Below are positions 1 through 8,359 of a stretch of 64,000 nucleotides of DNA, in pieces. Every line of letters starts with the position of its first letter. Positions within the stretch are counted from its first letter, which is position 1. Origin of the DNA: Phycisphaeraceae bacterium (GTDB lineage: Bacteria > Planctomycetota > Phycisphaerae > Phycisphaerales > UBA1924); the NCBI GenBank assembly GCA_019454185.1, contig CP075368.1:620001-684000 (forward strand), written 5' to 3'. Position numbers and translations under genes: made by a program. The notes beneath the pieces are model-generated. The model ran no database searches and was not told the DNA's origin. It saw only the letters and a list, made by a program, of their open reading frames with translations.

Positions 1-234
1 CTGGAGATCCTCGATGATGACGGTGATGTCGGGGAGAATGCCGGCTTCTTCGCAGGCGTCGAGCGAGTTGTCGACGGCTTCCTTGACGGTCGTCAGGAGG
101 GCCTTGCGGGGGTTGTCGAACCCCAGAAGGTGCCTGTTCTTGGCGAAGAACTCGGAGACGGAAATGTCTCGCTGCTTCGACGCCATGCTATCGGCGGTGG
201 CGCGCGGCAAGGACTTGGGCTTTCTCATCGGCAT
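1..234 (-). CDS. top6B: DNA topoisomerase VI subunit B, N-terminal fragment (cut by window edge)
   Basis: The first 78 residues of a minus-strand gene run off the left edge. The translation has the N-terminal strap of topoisomerase VI B ([20 protein letters not shown], residues 25-44), then the GHKL ATPase N-box [10 protein letters not shown] (51-60) with the general-base Glu52 and Mg-binding Asn56, then [10 protein letters not shown]. Topo VI is an A2B2 type IIB enzyme that decatenates and relaxes DNA using ATP bound by the B subunit; subunit A carries the cleavage tyrosine. It is typical of archaea and plants and patchy in bacteria. Met1 at 234 is used; Met3 and Met17 are alternative starts, and residues 1-24 are basic and not part of the conserved fold. 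The identity rests only on this N-terminus, but the match is specific. Confidence 0.88.
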   Translation of the reverse strand, partial: MPMRKPKSLPRATADSMASKQRDISVSEFFAKNRHLLGFDNPRKALLTTVKEAVDNSLDACEEAGILPDITVIIEDLQ

Positions 235-398
235 CCGTGTTGTTTCCGACGCGTCCGGCGCGTCGGGGAGGAGTGTGGTCGGCATCGCGGCCCTCCGTGG
301 CTGCGGCTTATTTTAGTGCTTTGCGGGGGTGCGTGGCGAGCGTGGGGCGAGATTCGCACAAGGCGATCACGGGCGATGCGCGGGTGATGGTGGTGGGG

Positions 399-2108
399 TT
401 ATGGCCCGACGGCGGTCGGCGAGTAATGCAGCGGGGCGCCCGGCCCGAGGGGGAGTCCGGTCTGCATCCAGATCACGATGAAGATCCCCCATGTGAGGGC
501 GAATGCGATCGAGTAGGGGAGCATGGTGGAGACAAGCGTGCCGATTCCGGCGCGGGGGGCAAACTTCTGCATGACCGCGAGGATGATGATCATGTACGCG
601 TTCATGGGCGTGATGATGTTTGTCGCGCTGTCGGCGACGCGATAACCCGCCTGCGTGAGCTCGGGGCTGATGCCGAGCATCATGAACATGGGCACGAAGA
701 TCGGAGCAACGAGCACGTACTTTGCGGACATCGAGCTGATGAGGAGGTTCAGGAACATGACGAGAAGGATGAAGCCGAGGATGACCACGCTCGCGGGGAG
801 GTTCGCTTCTGCCAGTCGTGTGCCGCCGATGATGGCGAGCATCTGTCCGAGGTTCGACTGGGTGAAGAAGGCGATGAACTGAGAGGCGAAGAAAGCCATC
901 GTGATGACCGGTGCCATGGATCGCATGGCATGGATCATGCAGGAGATGACGTCTTTCTGCGACCGGATCTGTCCGGTGGCGGCGCCGTAGGCCGCGCCGG
1001 GAACAAGGAACGCGAAGAGGACGATGGGGACGACGGCGTTGACCCAGCGAGTCGAGGATCGGCCGGTTGTGGTATCGAGGAATGGTCCGTGTAGGGGCGC
1101 GCCTGGCACGAGGATGAGTACTCCGAGAACGGCCATGAACAGCGCGAGCGCAATGCCCGCCCAGACGAGGCCCTTCGACTCTGTCTGGGTGAGGCGCATC
1201 GTGGCGAGGTCGATCTTTGCATTCGGGGATGGCCCACCCTCATCTGCGGGGCGATTCTTCAGGCGGGGTTCCACGATGAGGGCTGCGACCGCCCAGCCGA
1301 CGGCGACAAGCAGAACGGTGGAGGCCGCGAGGAAGTACCAGTTTGCGGTTGCGTCTACATCGTAATTCGGGTCGAGGATGTGCGCGTTCGACGTGGTGAT
1401 GCCGGCGATGAGGGCATCGGTGCCGCCGATCAGGAGATTGGCGCTGAAGCCAGCTGAGACGCCGGCGAACGCCGCGGCGATGCCGGCGAGAGGTGAGCGG
1501 CCGGAGGCGAGGTAGAGTGCTGCGGCCAGCGGCGGCAACACGATGTATCCCGCATCGCTCGCGATGTTTGCCATGATTCCGATGAAGATCATCGCGGGTG
1601 TGAGCAGTTTCTGCGGGACGAGGAGGGCCATGCCCTTAATGAGCGTGTCGAAGAGGCCGGTCTTCTCGGCGACGCCGACGCCGAACATCGCGACCAGAAC
1701 GATGCCGAGCGGTGGGAATCGAACGAAATTATTGACCATGTTCGCGAGGCACCAGTAGATGCCGTCCGCGCTGAGCAGACTGCGGGCGGTGATCGGATCG
1801 CCGGACTCGATGAGTTCGGTCTTGGGGCGACCAGTCCGGGTGTCGATCACGGGTTCGGTCTTCGGCAGGCCTGTCTCGGCATCGATGACCGGTACACCGG
1901 AGGTGTCGACGATCTGTGTCGTGACCTCTTGCATGCGGATGGGGGTGACCGACCATCCGGCGACGACCCCGAGGTGTGAGACGACCATGATCAGGATGCA
2001 GCCGTAGAAGAACAGGAGCGCGGGATCGGGAAGAGCGTTGCCGATTCGCTCGATGAGCCCCAGAAAGCCGCGTGGGGTGGATCCGGGGACCGGTGTCGAT
2101 TCTGCCAT
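399..2108 (-). CDS. abgT: AbgT-family transporter (p-aminobenzoyl-glutamate/antimetabolite exporter type)
   Basis: The 569-residue polytopic inner-membrane protein has about 11-13 hydrophobic segments. It opens with an IERIGNALPDPALLFFYGC segment typical of AbgT/MtrF proteins, and a large polar insertion follows the first membrane span (roughly residues 60-105). Later signatures include GFSANLLIGGTDALIAGIT and an SATNIITPMNAYM segment near the C-terminus. Characterised members move p-aminobenzoyl-glutamate or export sulfonamides, driven by ion gradients; the substrate here is not determined. The start at 2108 is supported by GGAGG six bases upstream. A rho-independent terminator-like hairpin lies about 80 nt before the start on the same strand, suggesting leader control. 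Length matches the family (about 500-570 aa). Confidence 0.9.
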   Translation of the reverse strand: MAESTPVPGSTPRGFLGLIERIGNALPDPALLFFYGCILIMVVSHLGVVAGWSVTPIRMQEVTTQIVDTSGVPVIDAETGLPKTEPVIDTRTGRPKTELIESGDPITARSLLSADGIYWCLANMVNNFVRFPPLGIVLVAMFGVGVAEKTGLFDTLIKGMALLVPQKLLTPAMIFIGIMANIASDAGYIVLPPLAAALYLASGRSPLAGIAAAFAGVSAGFSANLLIGGTDALIAGITTSNAHILDPNYDVDATANWYFLAASTVLLVAVGWAVAALIVEPRLKNRPADEGGPSPNAKIDLATMRLTQTESKGLVWAGIALALFMAVLGVLILVPGAPLHGPFLDTTTGRSSTRWVNAVVPIVLFAFLVPGAAYGAATGQIRSQKDVISCMIHAMRSMAPVITMAFFASQFIAFFTQSNLGQMLAIIGGTRLAEANLPASVVILGFILLVMFLNLLISSMSAKYVLVAPIFVPMFMMLGISPELTQAGYRVADSATNIITPMNAYMIIILAVMQKFAPRAGIGTLVSTMLPYSIAFALTWGIFIVIWMQTGLPLGPGAPLHYSPTAVGP

Positions 2109-2177
2109 GCCGTGCCTCCAAGGGATACAGAGCGGCTAAGGTAGCGAGAAATGTCGGGCGTGGCACGCGTACGGGGC

Positions 2178-2215
2178 AAAAAAGGGTGCGGCCCCGGCGG
2201 AAGCTCCGGGGCCGC
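2178..2215 (-). terminator. Intrinsic terminator or attenuator in the abgT leader
   Basis: A perfect 10-bp GC stem (2188-2197 with 2206-2215, 8-nt loop) is followed on the minus strand by ACCC and then six T residues (2183-2178). This is the full signature of a rho-independent terminator reading leftward. No minus-strand gene is recognised in the 300 bases upstream, and abgT starts only about 70-80 nt downstream. It may therefore be an attenuator of abgT or the end of a small RNA. The plus strand has no T-tract after the stem. Confidence 0.75.
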
Positions 2216-2515
2216 TGTCTCTCCCTCAACTCCTCGGCGGATCGCGTGGAGGCGGGTCGTCGTGTCGATCTGCCTTGAGCCGCAATGGCGATGTGGCCGA
2301 GCGTGTATCAGCATGCCATGGGTTTCCGACGATGGCCACGCTTCGGTAGATTCAGCGGTGATTCCCGGAGGGACTGTGCGGTGCGGGCAAACTGGGCAAG
2401 TCGCTGCTTTCGGGTGGGGTCCGAAAATGAAGGCGGTGCCGTGCGCCTTACACTTATGCATTGGGTGCTGTTCGTGTCTGCTTCGATGGTGCCGACGTGT
2501 GGAGGCGAGTGAGCT
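2216..2515. other. Intergenic region between abgT and the peroxiredoxin gene
   Basis: I see no convincing coding sequence or known RNA here. Short open frames on both strands have no protein-like composition. Because a minus-strand terminator follows immediately, a leader RNA or small RNA transcribed leftward could occupy this stretch. The right end supplies the plus-strand leader of the peroxiredoxin gene, with GGAGG at 2501-2505, ten bases before its ATG. Confidence 0.4.
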
Positions 2516-3055
2516 ATGCCGCTGATTGAGCCGGGACAGAAGGCGCCGGCGTTTTCTCTTCGCGATCAGCATGGGGTGGTGCGAAGACTCTCGGAGTTTC
2601 GCGGGACCGTGCTCGTGATCTATTTCTATCCTGAGGATGACACGCCGCTCTGCACGACGGAGGCGTGCCAGTTCAGAGATCGGCATGCTGAGATCAGATC
2701 ACTCGGCGCAGAGGTCGTCGGCATCAGCCCGGATTCTCCGGGTTCGCATCTGGCGTTTGCCTCGAAGCATGGTCTGCCGTTCGTGCTGCTCGCGGATCGC
2801 ATCGGATCCGACGGCGTTCCGCAGACCTGCGGGAAGTACGGTGTCTGGCGCGAGAAGAACATGTATGGCAAGCGAGTGCTCGGCATGGTGCGGACGACGT
2901 ATCTGCTCGATGAGGAGGGTGTCGTTGTCAGGCGTTGGGATTCTGTGAAGACGCCGACGCATGGCGATCAGGTTCTCGATGAACTACGTGCCCTGCGCAG
3001 TGAGTCACCGAGTCCGGCGGCACGCAAGAGGAAGAAGCAGCGATCCGATACATGA
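2516..3055 (+). CDS. bcp: Thiol peroxidase of the PrxQ/BCP family
   Basis: The 179-residue thioredoxin-fold peroxiredoxin reduces hydrogen peroxide and organic peroxides in the cytoplasm using reduced thioredoxin or similar. The active-site segment YFYPEDDTPLCTTEACQFRD carries peroxidatic Cys46 and, five residues on, resolving Cys51, as in the atypical 2-Cys PrxQ type. The usual Gly before the first Cys (TPGCT) is Leu here. Further signatures are GISPDSPGSHLAFASKHGLPF and a KRVLGMVRTTYLLD strand. A short Lys/Arg-rich tail (about residues 165-179) extends beyond the fold. The start has a GGAGG Shine-Dalgarno sequence. The gene appears monocistronic and converges with the next minus-strand gene. 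Confidence 0.93.
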   Translation: MPLIEPGQKAPAFSLRDQHGVVRRLSEFRGTVLVIYFYPEDDTPLCTTEACQFRDRHAEIRSLGAEVVGISPDSPGSHLAFASKHGLPFVLLADRIGSDGVPQTCGKYGVWREKNMYGKRVLGMVRTTYLLDEEGVVVRRWDSVKTPTHGDQVLDELRALRSESPSPAARKRKKQRSDT

Positions 3056-3091
3056 GATCACGGGCCGGCGCGATTGATCGCGACTGAGGAT

Positions 3092-4357
3092 CTAGGCCTC
3101 TCGCACGATGGCGCCGATCGCCTCTCGATTGAATCCTCTGTAGCCGTCGTTGCGTTCGACTCGTTCGAGCTGGTTCGACGTGGGTGCAGAAGAGCCGCAT
3201 CGCGCCGGATCCGGCACGCGAGGTGGTGCCAGTGCAGACTTGAAGAACGGGAGATCGGCGAGAAGGCGGTCTGCACGGTGTGCGGGGAACCCGCTATCTG
3301 GCGAGGGACCGTGCAGCGAAGAGCGGCACGCGAGACGCTGCATGCCCCCGCTGAGCGGTGATTCTCCGTGTGCAGCGCACCAGGAAGCGATCGGGCCGGA
3401 TGTCTGCGTTGATGCGAGGGGAGAATCAGAGTCGGAGTCCGTGTGGATGAGTGCAACGATGTCGGCGACGGGCTGCTCCATCACCAGCACACCGCTGCCA
3501 CCATCGTTTGGCGCGGAGATCCATTCTCGACGGTGCAGGCCGAGGCGTTCCAGGATTGCGACAAGCGGGGTGAAGGTCCGCTCTGAGCAAAAATATGCGT
3601 GGCTGTCACGATCGGACCATCCGATACCGACCTCTTCGCGAGCGGCGTGCTCAGCGGTCGCGTCGCTGCATCGCCGGCGCCAGTAGTCTCGCTCAGCAGA
3701 GAAGAAGATGTCACACGCCCAGTCCTGTCCGATGTCGGAGATCGTGGTTTCGATGAGTGCGGCGAGGGTAGTGAGTTGATCGGTCTCGGTGGGTGCTGTT
3801 CGAGGGCGGCGCTGGAACGACTCGGCGTGGATGCGTGCGCAGAGAATCTTTGCGGGATCAACGGGAGGGGGTACAAGCCCGCGATAGCCGTGACGCTCGA
3901 CGGCCGCGAACTCAGAGTGTCCGCTTTCGGCGATTTGCGCGATGCGGAATGGGGATCCCGGGGCTCCGCTGATCGTGTGGTCAGGGCCGATGTGCCATGC
4001 CGCGAGAAAGTCAGCGATCGAGTCGACTCTGATTGCCAGGCGAGTCTGGCTGCCCGGTGAGAGAATGACCGTTGGCAGGAGCGCGGCGTCGTGCGTGTAC
4101 GCGTTCGGGGCACCGGGTTGCGGTCTGTGGCAGAATCCGAGCGTGAACAATTCGTTACGCGCGGCATCTGATTGTGGCACGACCATATGGTCTGTCAGAT
4201 CTGCCAGACGCACGCCGAGCGCGGATGTGAGTCGAGCGGCTACTTGCGAGGCGAGCGGAACGGCGTCAAGGACTCTGTGCAGCAGTTGTTGAATGTGATG
4301 TGCCGCGTTCGGGTGCGGCTGCCAGCCAGGGTGTGTGTGCGCGCCTGAGGTCTGCAT
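3092..4357 (-). CDS. Conserved hypothetical protein
   Basis: This 421-residue soluble protein has no signal peptide or membrane segment and no function I can name. Conserved-looking blocks are DIFFSAERDYWRRRCSDAT (about residues 220-238), then GIGWSDRDSHAYFCSERTF and VLVMEQPVADIVALIHTD. The C-terminal block is ERNDGYRGFNREAIGAIV. These blocks recall a hypothetical family I associate with planctomycetes and verrucomicrobia, where the equivalents read GLGWANHDHHTYRSSR and LQRNDGFKGFNQ; this is from memory, not a search. The D-x-H and nearby His/Cys residues could bind a metal. The gene stands alone, convergent with the peroxiredoxin gene. Confidence 0.75.
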   Translation of the reverse strand: MQTSGAHTHPGWQPHPNAAHHIQQLLHRVLDAVPLASQVAARLTSALGVRLADLTDHMVVPQSDAARNELFTLGFCHRPQPGAPNAYTHDAALLPTVILSPGSQTRLAIRVDSIADFLAAWHIGPDHTISGAPGSPFRIAQIAESGHSEFAAVERHGYRGLVPPPVDPAKILCARIHAESFQRRPRTAPTETDQLTTLAALIETTISDIGQDWACDIFFSAERDYWRRRCSDATAEHAAREEVGIGWSDRDSHAYFCSERTFTPLVAILERLGLHRREWISAPNDGGSGVLVMEQPVADIVALIHTDSDSDSPLASTQTSGPIASWCAAHGESPLSGGMQRLACRSSLHGPSPDSGFPAHRADRLLADLPFFKSALAPPRVPDPARCGSSAPTSNQLERVERNDGYRGFNREAIGAIVREA

Positions 4358-4466
4358 GGTCTCGTTCTGTCTGGATGCTACGGCTCAGCGGGAGCCAGAG
4401 CGGATGGAAACGCCAGCTGCTGGCCATGTGCATCCGAACGATAGCATGCGGTAAGCCGCGCAGCGA

Positions 4467-6395
4467 TCAGGCGGCTTTCGCCTCTGGGCCGAGCAGATTC
4501 AGCACCCAGCGGCCGATGTCGCTGCACATCTCGATTTTGCTGACCAGACTGTCGGCACCTGCGTGGCGTGCGGCGGACTCGATGTCGGGCGATATGCTCG
4601 CGCTCATCACGACGATCTTGCGGATGTCCGGCGTCTGGGCGCGAATCTCGCTGATCAGATCGATGCCTCGTCCGTCGGGGAGATTCTGATCGAGGATTGA
4701 GACGCCCGGACGGAAGGAGTGGTCCGCGAGCACGGCGTGTGCGCCAGCGATGGAGGTTGCCACTCTGGCGTCTGTGTTCGGGAGCCGCTGGAGCAGCATG
4801 GACAGGAGTTTGCCCGCGAGGGGATCGTCCTCAACAACCAGCACACGAAGGACGCCGTCTGCGTGCCGGAGTGACCGGGCGACGCCGCCACCGTTGTTGT
4901 CTGAGGCGCGGCGGGCGTGAGTCTGGTCGGGCATCAGGGTCGCGGAACGGACGCAGTTGCGTCCTGCGGATTTCGCTGCGTACAGGGCCTGGTCTGCGAG
5001 CGCGAGCAGCTTCTCCTGTGTTGCTGCTTCGCCGCTCGATGCTTCCATGCAGCCGATACCGAGACTGATCGTCACAGCGAGTGAGGGCGGCGTTCCTTCA
5101 ACACCGGCAAGGTCCAGCGGCTTCGATGCGATGGATGTGCGGATCTCTTCGGCGATTTCTTTGGCGCGAACACCGTCCGTGCCGCGGAGGATGACCGCGA
5201 ACTCCTCTCCACCGAATCGGCACACGAGCCCACGGTCTGCGGTCGTTGACGCGACACGTGATGCGAGCTGCTTGAGGACGGCGTCGCCTGCTGGATGGCC
5301 AAATCGATCGTTCACCGATTTGAACTTGTCGGCATCGATCATCAATACACAGAGTGAGCCGCGGTTCTTCCGTGCCTGTGCGAAGGCGTCGGCAAGTTCC
5401 TCGTCGAAGCGGCGTCGGTTGCCGATGCCGGTCAGCGTGTCGGTTTGCGTCTCGACTCTGAGCCGGTCCGTCTCGCGCTGCATCTGGATCTGACCGGTCA
5501 GGAGCGCGTCCTGCGCTTCTGCGATGATCAGCGAGGCGTTCGGGATCGCCACATCCTGCTCGAAGAGCTTGGCAAGTTCGTTCGCGGATGTGGCGGTTGA
5601 TTTCAGTATTGCGGCAACCCGATCGGCCGGGATCGAGAACCATGCCTCCGCCTTCGTCGCGAGGCGTGCAAGGAGTGATGACGCTCCGGGCGTGCTCATG
5701 ACCTCCGAGAGGTACATCGAGAGAGCCGCGATGCGCACGACGGGGCCGTACGTCAGGCCCCCGGCATCCGGGGCGTGGTGCTTTCGGATGACCTCCGTGA
5801 ATAGATCCGGCAGTTTCCACTTGCGGGCCAGTTCGGCACCGATGGTGGTGTGATCGAACGGGAAGACTTCACGCTCGTGGCGGCAGAGCAGGTCGTGGTC
5901 TTCTGGCGCTGTCGCGAGTGTGGAGACGTACTCGTCGCTCAGGGCCGCGACGCAGGCGAGGATACCGATGTCCTGGAAGAGTGCGGCGGTGAACGCTTCG
6001 TCGGGGTCTGCGGCACGGGTCAGCTGCGCGATATGGCGTGCCCCTGCGGCGGCGAAGATCGTGCGGCGCCAGTGTTGCTTGAGATCGACGCCGGGTTTGT
6101 TTCCGACACCTCTGGTGGCATCGACAAGACTGAATCCGAGGACGAGCGACTTCACGGCCTGAAGACCAAGATAGGACATGGCGCGATCGAGGCGCGAGCA
6201 CGGCTGTTGGAGCCCGTAGAACGATGAGTTGACAGTCTTGAGGATCTTGGCCGCCAGCCCCGGGTCGTTCTGAACCACTCGAGAGATATCGGCGAGCGAG
6301 ACGTCAGGGGAGCGGGTCAGCGCGAGCACTTCGACCGCGACGGCCGGCAGCGAGGGGAGTGTGGGGCACGAAAGAACTCGGTCTATGGTCGCCAT
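4467..6395 (-). CDS. HDOD-GGDEF-REC hybrid signalling protein (putative diguanylate cyclase)
   Basis: The 642-residue cytoplasmic protein has three signalling domains. Residues 1-220 are an HDOD domain (LPSLPAVAVEVL, NDPGLAAKILKTVNS, ALFQDIGIL, where the HD histidine is Gln). Residues about 318-480 are a GGDEF domain with DTLTGIGNRRRFDEE and an intact GGEEF active site at 395-399, so it should make cyclic di-GMP. The RxxD inhibitory site five residues upstream is not evident. Residues about 515-635 are a receiver domain with an acidic pair in VVEDD, phospho-acceptor Asp569 (SILDQNLPDG) and Lys620. A C-terminal receiver after GGDEF is an unusual order. ATG 6395 (MATIDRVLS) is preferred over 6425 because conserved sequence begins there and a GGGG lies six bases upstream. 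Confidence 0.9.
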   Translation of the reverse strand: MATIDRVLSCPTLPSLPAVAVEVLALTRSPDVSLADISRVVQNDPGLAAKILKTVNSSFYGLQQPCSRLDRAMSYLGLQAVKSLVLGFSLVDATRGVGNKPGVDLKQHWRRTIFAAAGARHIAQLTRAADPDEAFTAALFQDIGILACVAALSDEYVSTLATAPEDHDLLCRHEREVFPFDHTTIGAELARKWKLPDLFTEVIRKHHAPDAGGLTYGPVVRIAALSMYLSEVMSTPGASSLLARLATKAEAWFSIPADRVAAILKSTATSANELAKLFEQDVAIPNASLIIAEAQDALLTGQIQMQRETDRLRVETQTDTLTGIGNRRRFDEELADAFAQARKNRGSLCVLMIDADKFKSVNDRFGHPAGDAVLKQLASRVASTTADRGLVCRFGGEEFAVILRGTDGVRAKEIAEEIRTSIASKPLDLAGVEGTPPSLAVTISLGIGCMEASSGEAATQEKLLALADQALYAAKSAGRNCVRSATLMPDQTHARRASDNNGGGVARSLRHADGVLRVLVVEDDPLAGKLLSMLLQRLPNTDARVATSIAGAHAVLADHSFRPGVSILDQNLPDGRGIDLISEIRAQTPDIRKIVVMSASISPDIESAARHAGADSLVSKIEMCSDIGRWVLNLLGPEAKAA

Positions 6396-6760
6396 GCATA
6401 CCCCGGAACGATGAGTGGACTGCACGCTGAGAGAACGAACTCAGCGGGCTGTTGGGATCGGCTACCCAAGTCCCACGGTCAAGGGGAAGCCCCGGGGGAA
6501 GCATGGGGTCTTCACGCGTCAAAGGTCGGAAGCGTGATAGGCGCGTCACAATCGATTCGTTCGCATGCTCGGGTGGCCATGTTTGGCCAGATCGCGTGGG
6601 CAAGTGCGGTTATCAACCAATGCACAGTGAGCGGTGATCGCAGCTGGGAACACAATGGTGGGGGGGTGTTGTCCGGGAGCGTGTGGAACTGCGCTCGACC
6701 GACTCCTGCTGCCAGCGAGCGAGATCGCGCTATCTGAGTCGGCACAAGGCATTCGATGAG
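6396..6760. other. Intergenic region between the HDOD-GGDEF-REC gene and tRNA-Ala
   Basis: No gene is supported here. A 7-bp hairpin (6425-6431 with 6440-6446) sits about 30 bases before the start of the GGDEF gene, within its likely leader. I looked for a cyclic di-GMP riboswitch core on the minus strand and did not find one. No terminator with a T-tract follows the tRNA on its 3' side. Confidence 0.4.
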
Positions 6761-6833
6761 TGGAGCGGAGGAGACTCGAACTCCCAACTTCCAGCTTGCA
6801 AAGCTGGCACTCTACCAATTGAGTTACCGCCCC
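6761..6833 (-). tRNA. tRNA-Ala (anticodon UGC)
   Basis: A 73-nt cloverleaf on the minus strand. The acceptor GGGGCGG (6833-6827) pairs with CCGCTCC, including the G3:U70 wobble that identifies alanine tRNAs. The D arm is CTCAATTGGTAGAG, the anticodon stem is CCAGC/GCTGG with loop TTTGCAA giving anticodon TGC, and the T arm is GGGAG-TTCGAGT-CTCCT. The discriminator is A (6761). CCA is not encoded. Confidence 0.97.
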
Positions 6834-6844
6834 GAAGGGTTCTG

Positions 6845-6850
6845 AGTGTA
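6845..6850 (-). promoter_or_regulatory. Possible -10 element for tRNA-Ala
   Basis: TACACT on the minus strand lies about 12 bases upstream of the tRNA 5' end, so transcription would begin near 6838. The -35 region 17 bases upstream (TTCCCG) is a poor match, so this is tentative. Confidence 0.3.
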
Positions 6851-7086
6851 GGTCACAGTCGGAATCACGGGAAGCACGGCACGGTGCTCGCCATAGATGG
6901 CATGTCGAGAGGTGTTGGTGCTTGTCAGGGCTGGCAGGTCCTATATCGGGTCGCTCTGGACGGCCAGGACTGTTCGGTTGGGACGGCGGGTGCTGGTTGG
7001 AGCGAGGTGTCGGAGGTGCAGGGATGTCGTGACGGACTTTGGCCGAATGTGAACACATGGGTCAGGCGTCTGCGACGCATGTGTTC

Positions 7087-8265
7087 ATGATGAGGTTGTG
7101 GCGTCTCTTGCGATGCGGGACGCTCTCTGCCACGTTCGTGGCTGGGGAGGTGTGGGCGCAGCCGCAAGAGGCGACAACGCCGCCGATGCGCATGCCCAGG
7201 GTGATTGAGCATCGTGGGCTGAGTGCTAAAGGTGCGGTGCCGGTGGGGGATGATGACCCACAGCGAGCGGACGTCGTGCCGGCTGGGCGGGAGGAGCTGT
7301 CAGCGTTGCGAGAAGGAGCGGCTCTACTTCAGAGTGGTGACGTTGCGCGTGCGGAAGTGCTCCTGCGGAACGCGCGGTGGGTTGCGAGCGAGAGGAGGGA
7401 TGCAACGTCGTTGCTCTGGCAGATCAGCGATGCAAGAGGCGTCATTCACGTGGACGAGGAGCGTGTTGCTTTGCTCGCGAGAGTGCTTGGGCGCGGTTTC
7501 GCGAGATACGAGGGGCAGAGCGTGGTGCTGCTCTCCGATGCCTCTGCGACAGTGGCAAGGGCGAGACTCGGGACGCTGGAGCGGACACGGGCCGAGTTCA
7601 TCAAATGGGCTCGGCGAGCGGGTTTGCACCCCGCGCCGGAAGGGAGCAAGCATGTGTGCGTGCTGTTCGCGAAGCGAGAGGCGTACATCGCGTTTGCAGC
7701 GTCTGAGGATGGGCTCGATGGCCGCGTGCTGGGAGGGCACTATGTTCCCAGCAAAGAGCGGATGGCGATGTTCGTGGGGGAGCCGGACGGCGAGGGTGCT
7801 GAGAGTGCCGTCTCCAGAGCCAGCCATGAGGCGGCCCACATGGTGGCGTTTCGAACCGGTGTGCAGACGCGCAGACGGACACAGCCGTTCTGGCTCAGCG
7901 AGGGGATCGCGTCTGCGTTCGAGCCGAACGGTGAGATGATCGGCACGCCCGACCGATCACGGAACGGGTTCCGGGATGCGTATCTGGCGATAGCAGAACA
8001 GGAGCGGATATCGATCAGGATGCTTGTTTCACGGGATGCCCCCATGCGAGAAGAGATGGAGCGGATCGGCACGCTGTATGTCACGAGTGAGGCACTGGTG
8101 AGATACCTGTCACGCTACAGGCGGGAGGCGTTCGCGGCGTACGTCGAGGGGGCGGCAACGAGCAAGCCCGGGCGGAGATCGCCCCCCGAACTGCTCGCGG
8201 AGTTTGAGGCCGCGTTTGGGGACCCGGACCGGGTGGAACGCGAGATGCGGCTGCGGCCGTGGTGA
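7087..8265 (+). CDS. Exported DUF1570-like putative zinc metallopeptidase
   Basis: The 392-residue exported protein has an N-terminal signal peptide (MMRLWRLLRCGTLSATFVAG, cleavage probably after VWA). Its C-terminal half has a gluzincin-like zinc site: SHEAAH at about residue 245, followed about 28 residues later by WLSEGIASAFE, whose Glu is the likely third ligand. This layout matches DUF1570 proteins, common and mostly uncharacterised in planctomycetes. The middle region (AKREAYIAFA, GGHYVPSKERMAMF) precedes the site as in that family. The start at 7087 is chosen because the signal peptide begins there; an in-frame ATG at 7039 would put 16 unrelated residues before it. The substrate is unknown. 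Confidence 0.75.
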   Translation: MMRLWRLLRCGTLSATFVAGEVWAQPQEATTPPMRMPRVIEHRGLSAKGAVPVGDDDPQRADVVPAGREELSALREGAALLQSGDVARAEVLLRNARWVASERRDATSLLWQISDARGVIHVDEERVALLARVLGRGFARYEGQSVVLLSDASATVARARLGTLERTRAEFIKWARRAGLHPAPEGSKHVCVLFAKREAYIAFAASEDGLDGRVLGGHYVPSKERMAMFVGEPDGEGAESAVSRASHEAAHMVAFRTGVQTRRRTQPFWLSEGIASAFEPNGEMIGTPDRSRNGFRDAYLAIAEQERISIRMLVSRDAPMREEMERIGTLYVTSEALVRYLSRYRREAFAAYVEGAATSKPGRRSPPELLAEFEAAFGDPDRVEREMRLRPW

Positions 8266-8290
8266 GAATCGTTGCGTGGCGGCGTCGGCA

Positions 8291-8322
8291 TTGACCCGCG
8301 GATCACCGGGCTCGGCTACAGT
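8291..8322 (+). promoter_or_regulatory. Candidate sigma-70 promoter for the beta-barrel gene
   Basis: TTGACC at 8291-8296 and TACAGT at 8317-8322 lie upstream of the ATG at 8360. The spacing of 20 bases is longer than optimal, so the exact -10 is uncertain. Confidence 0.35.
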
Positions 8323-8359
8323 GCGCTCCATTTCGATATGGCCAGAACGGAGCCGCTGC

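Noticed and set aside
237..1094. Long plus-strand open frame antisense to abgT
   Set aside because: Its composition is that of a shadow of a high-GC gene, with no domain; the minus strand encodes a clear transporter.
6396..6760. Cyclic di-GMP riboswitch before the GGDEF gene
   Set aside because: I looked for the GEMM core on the minus strand and found no match; only a 7-bp hairpin.
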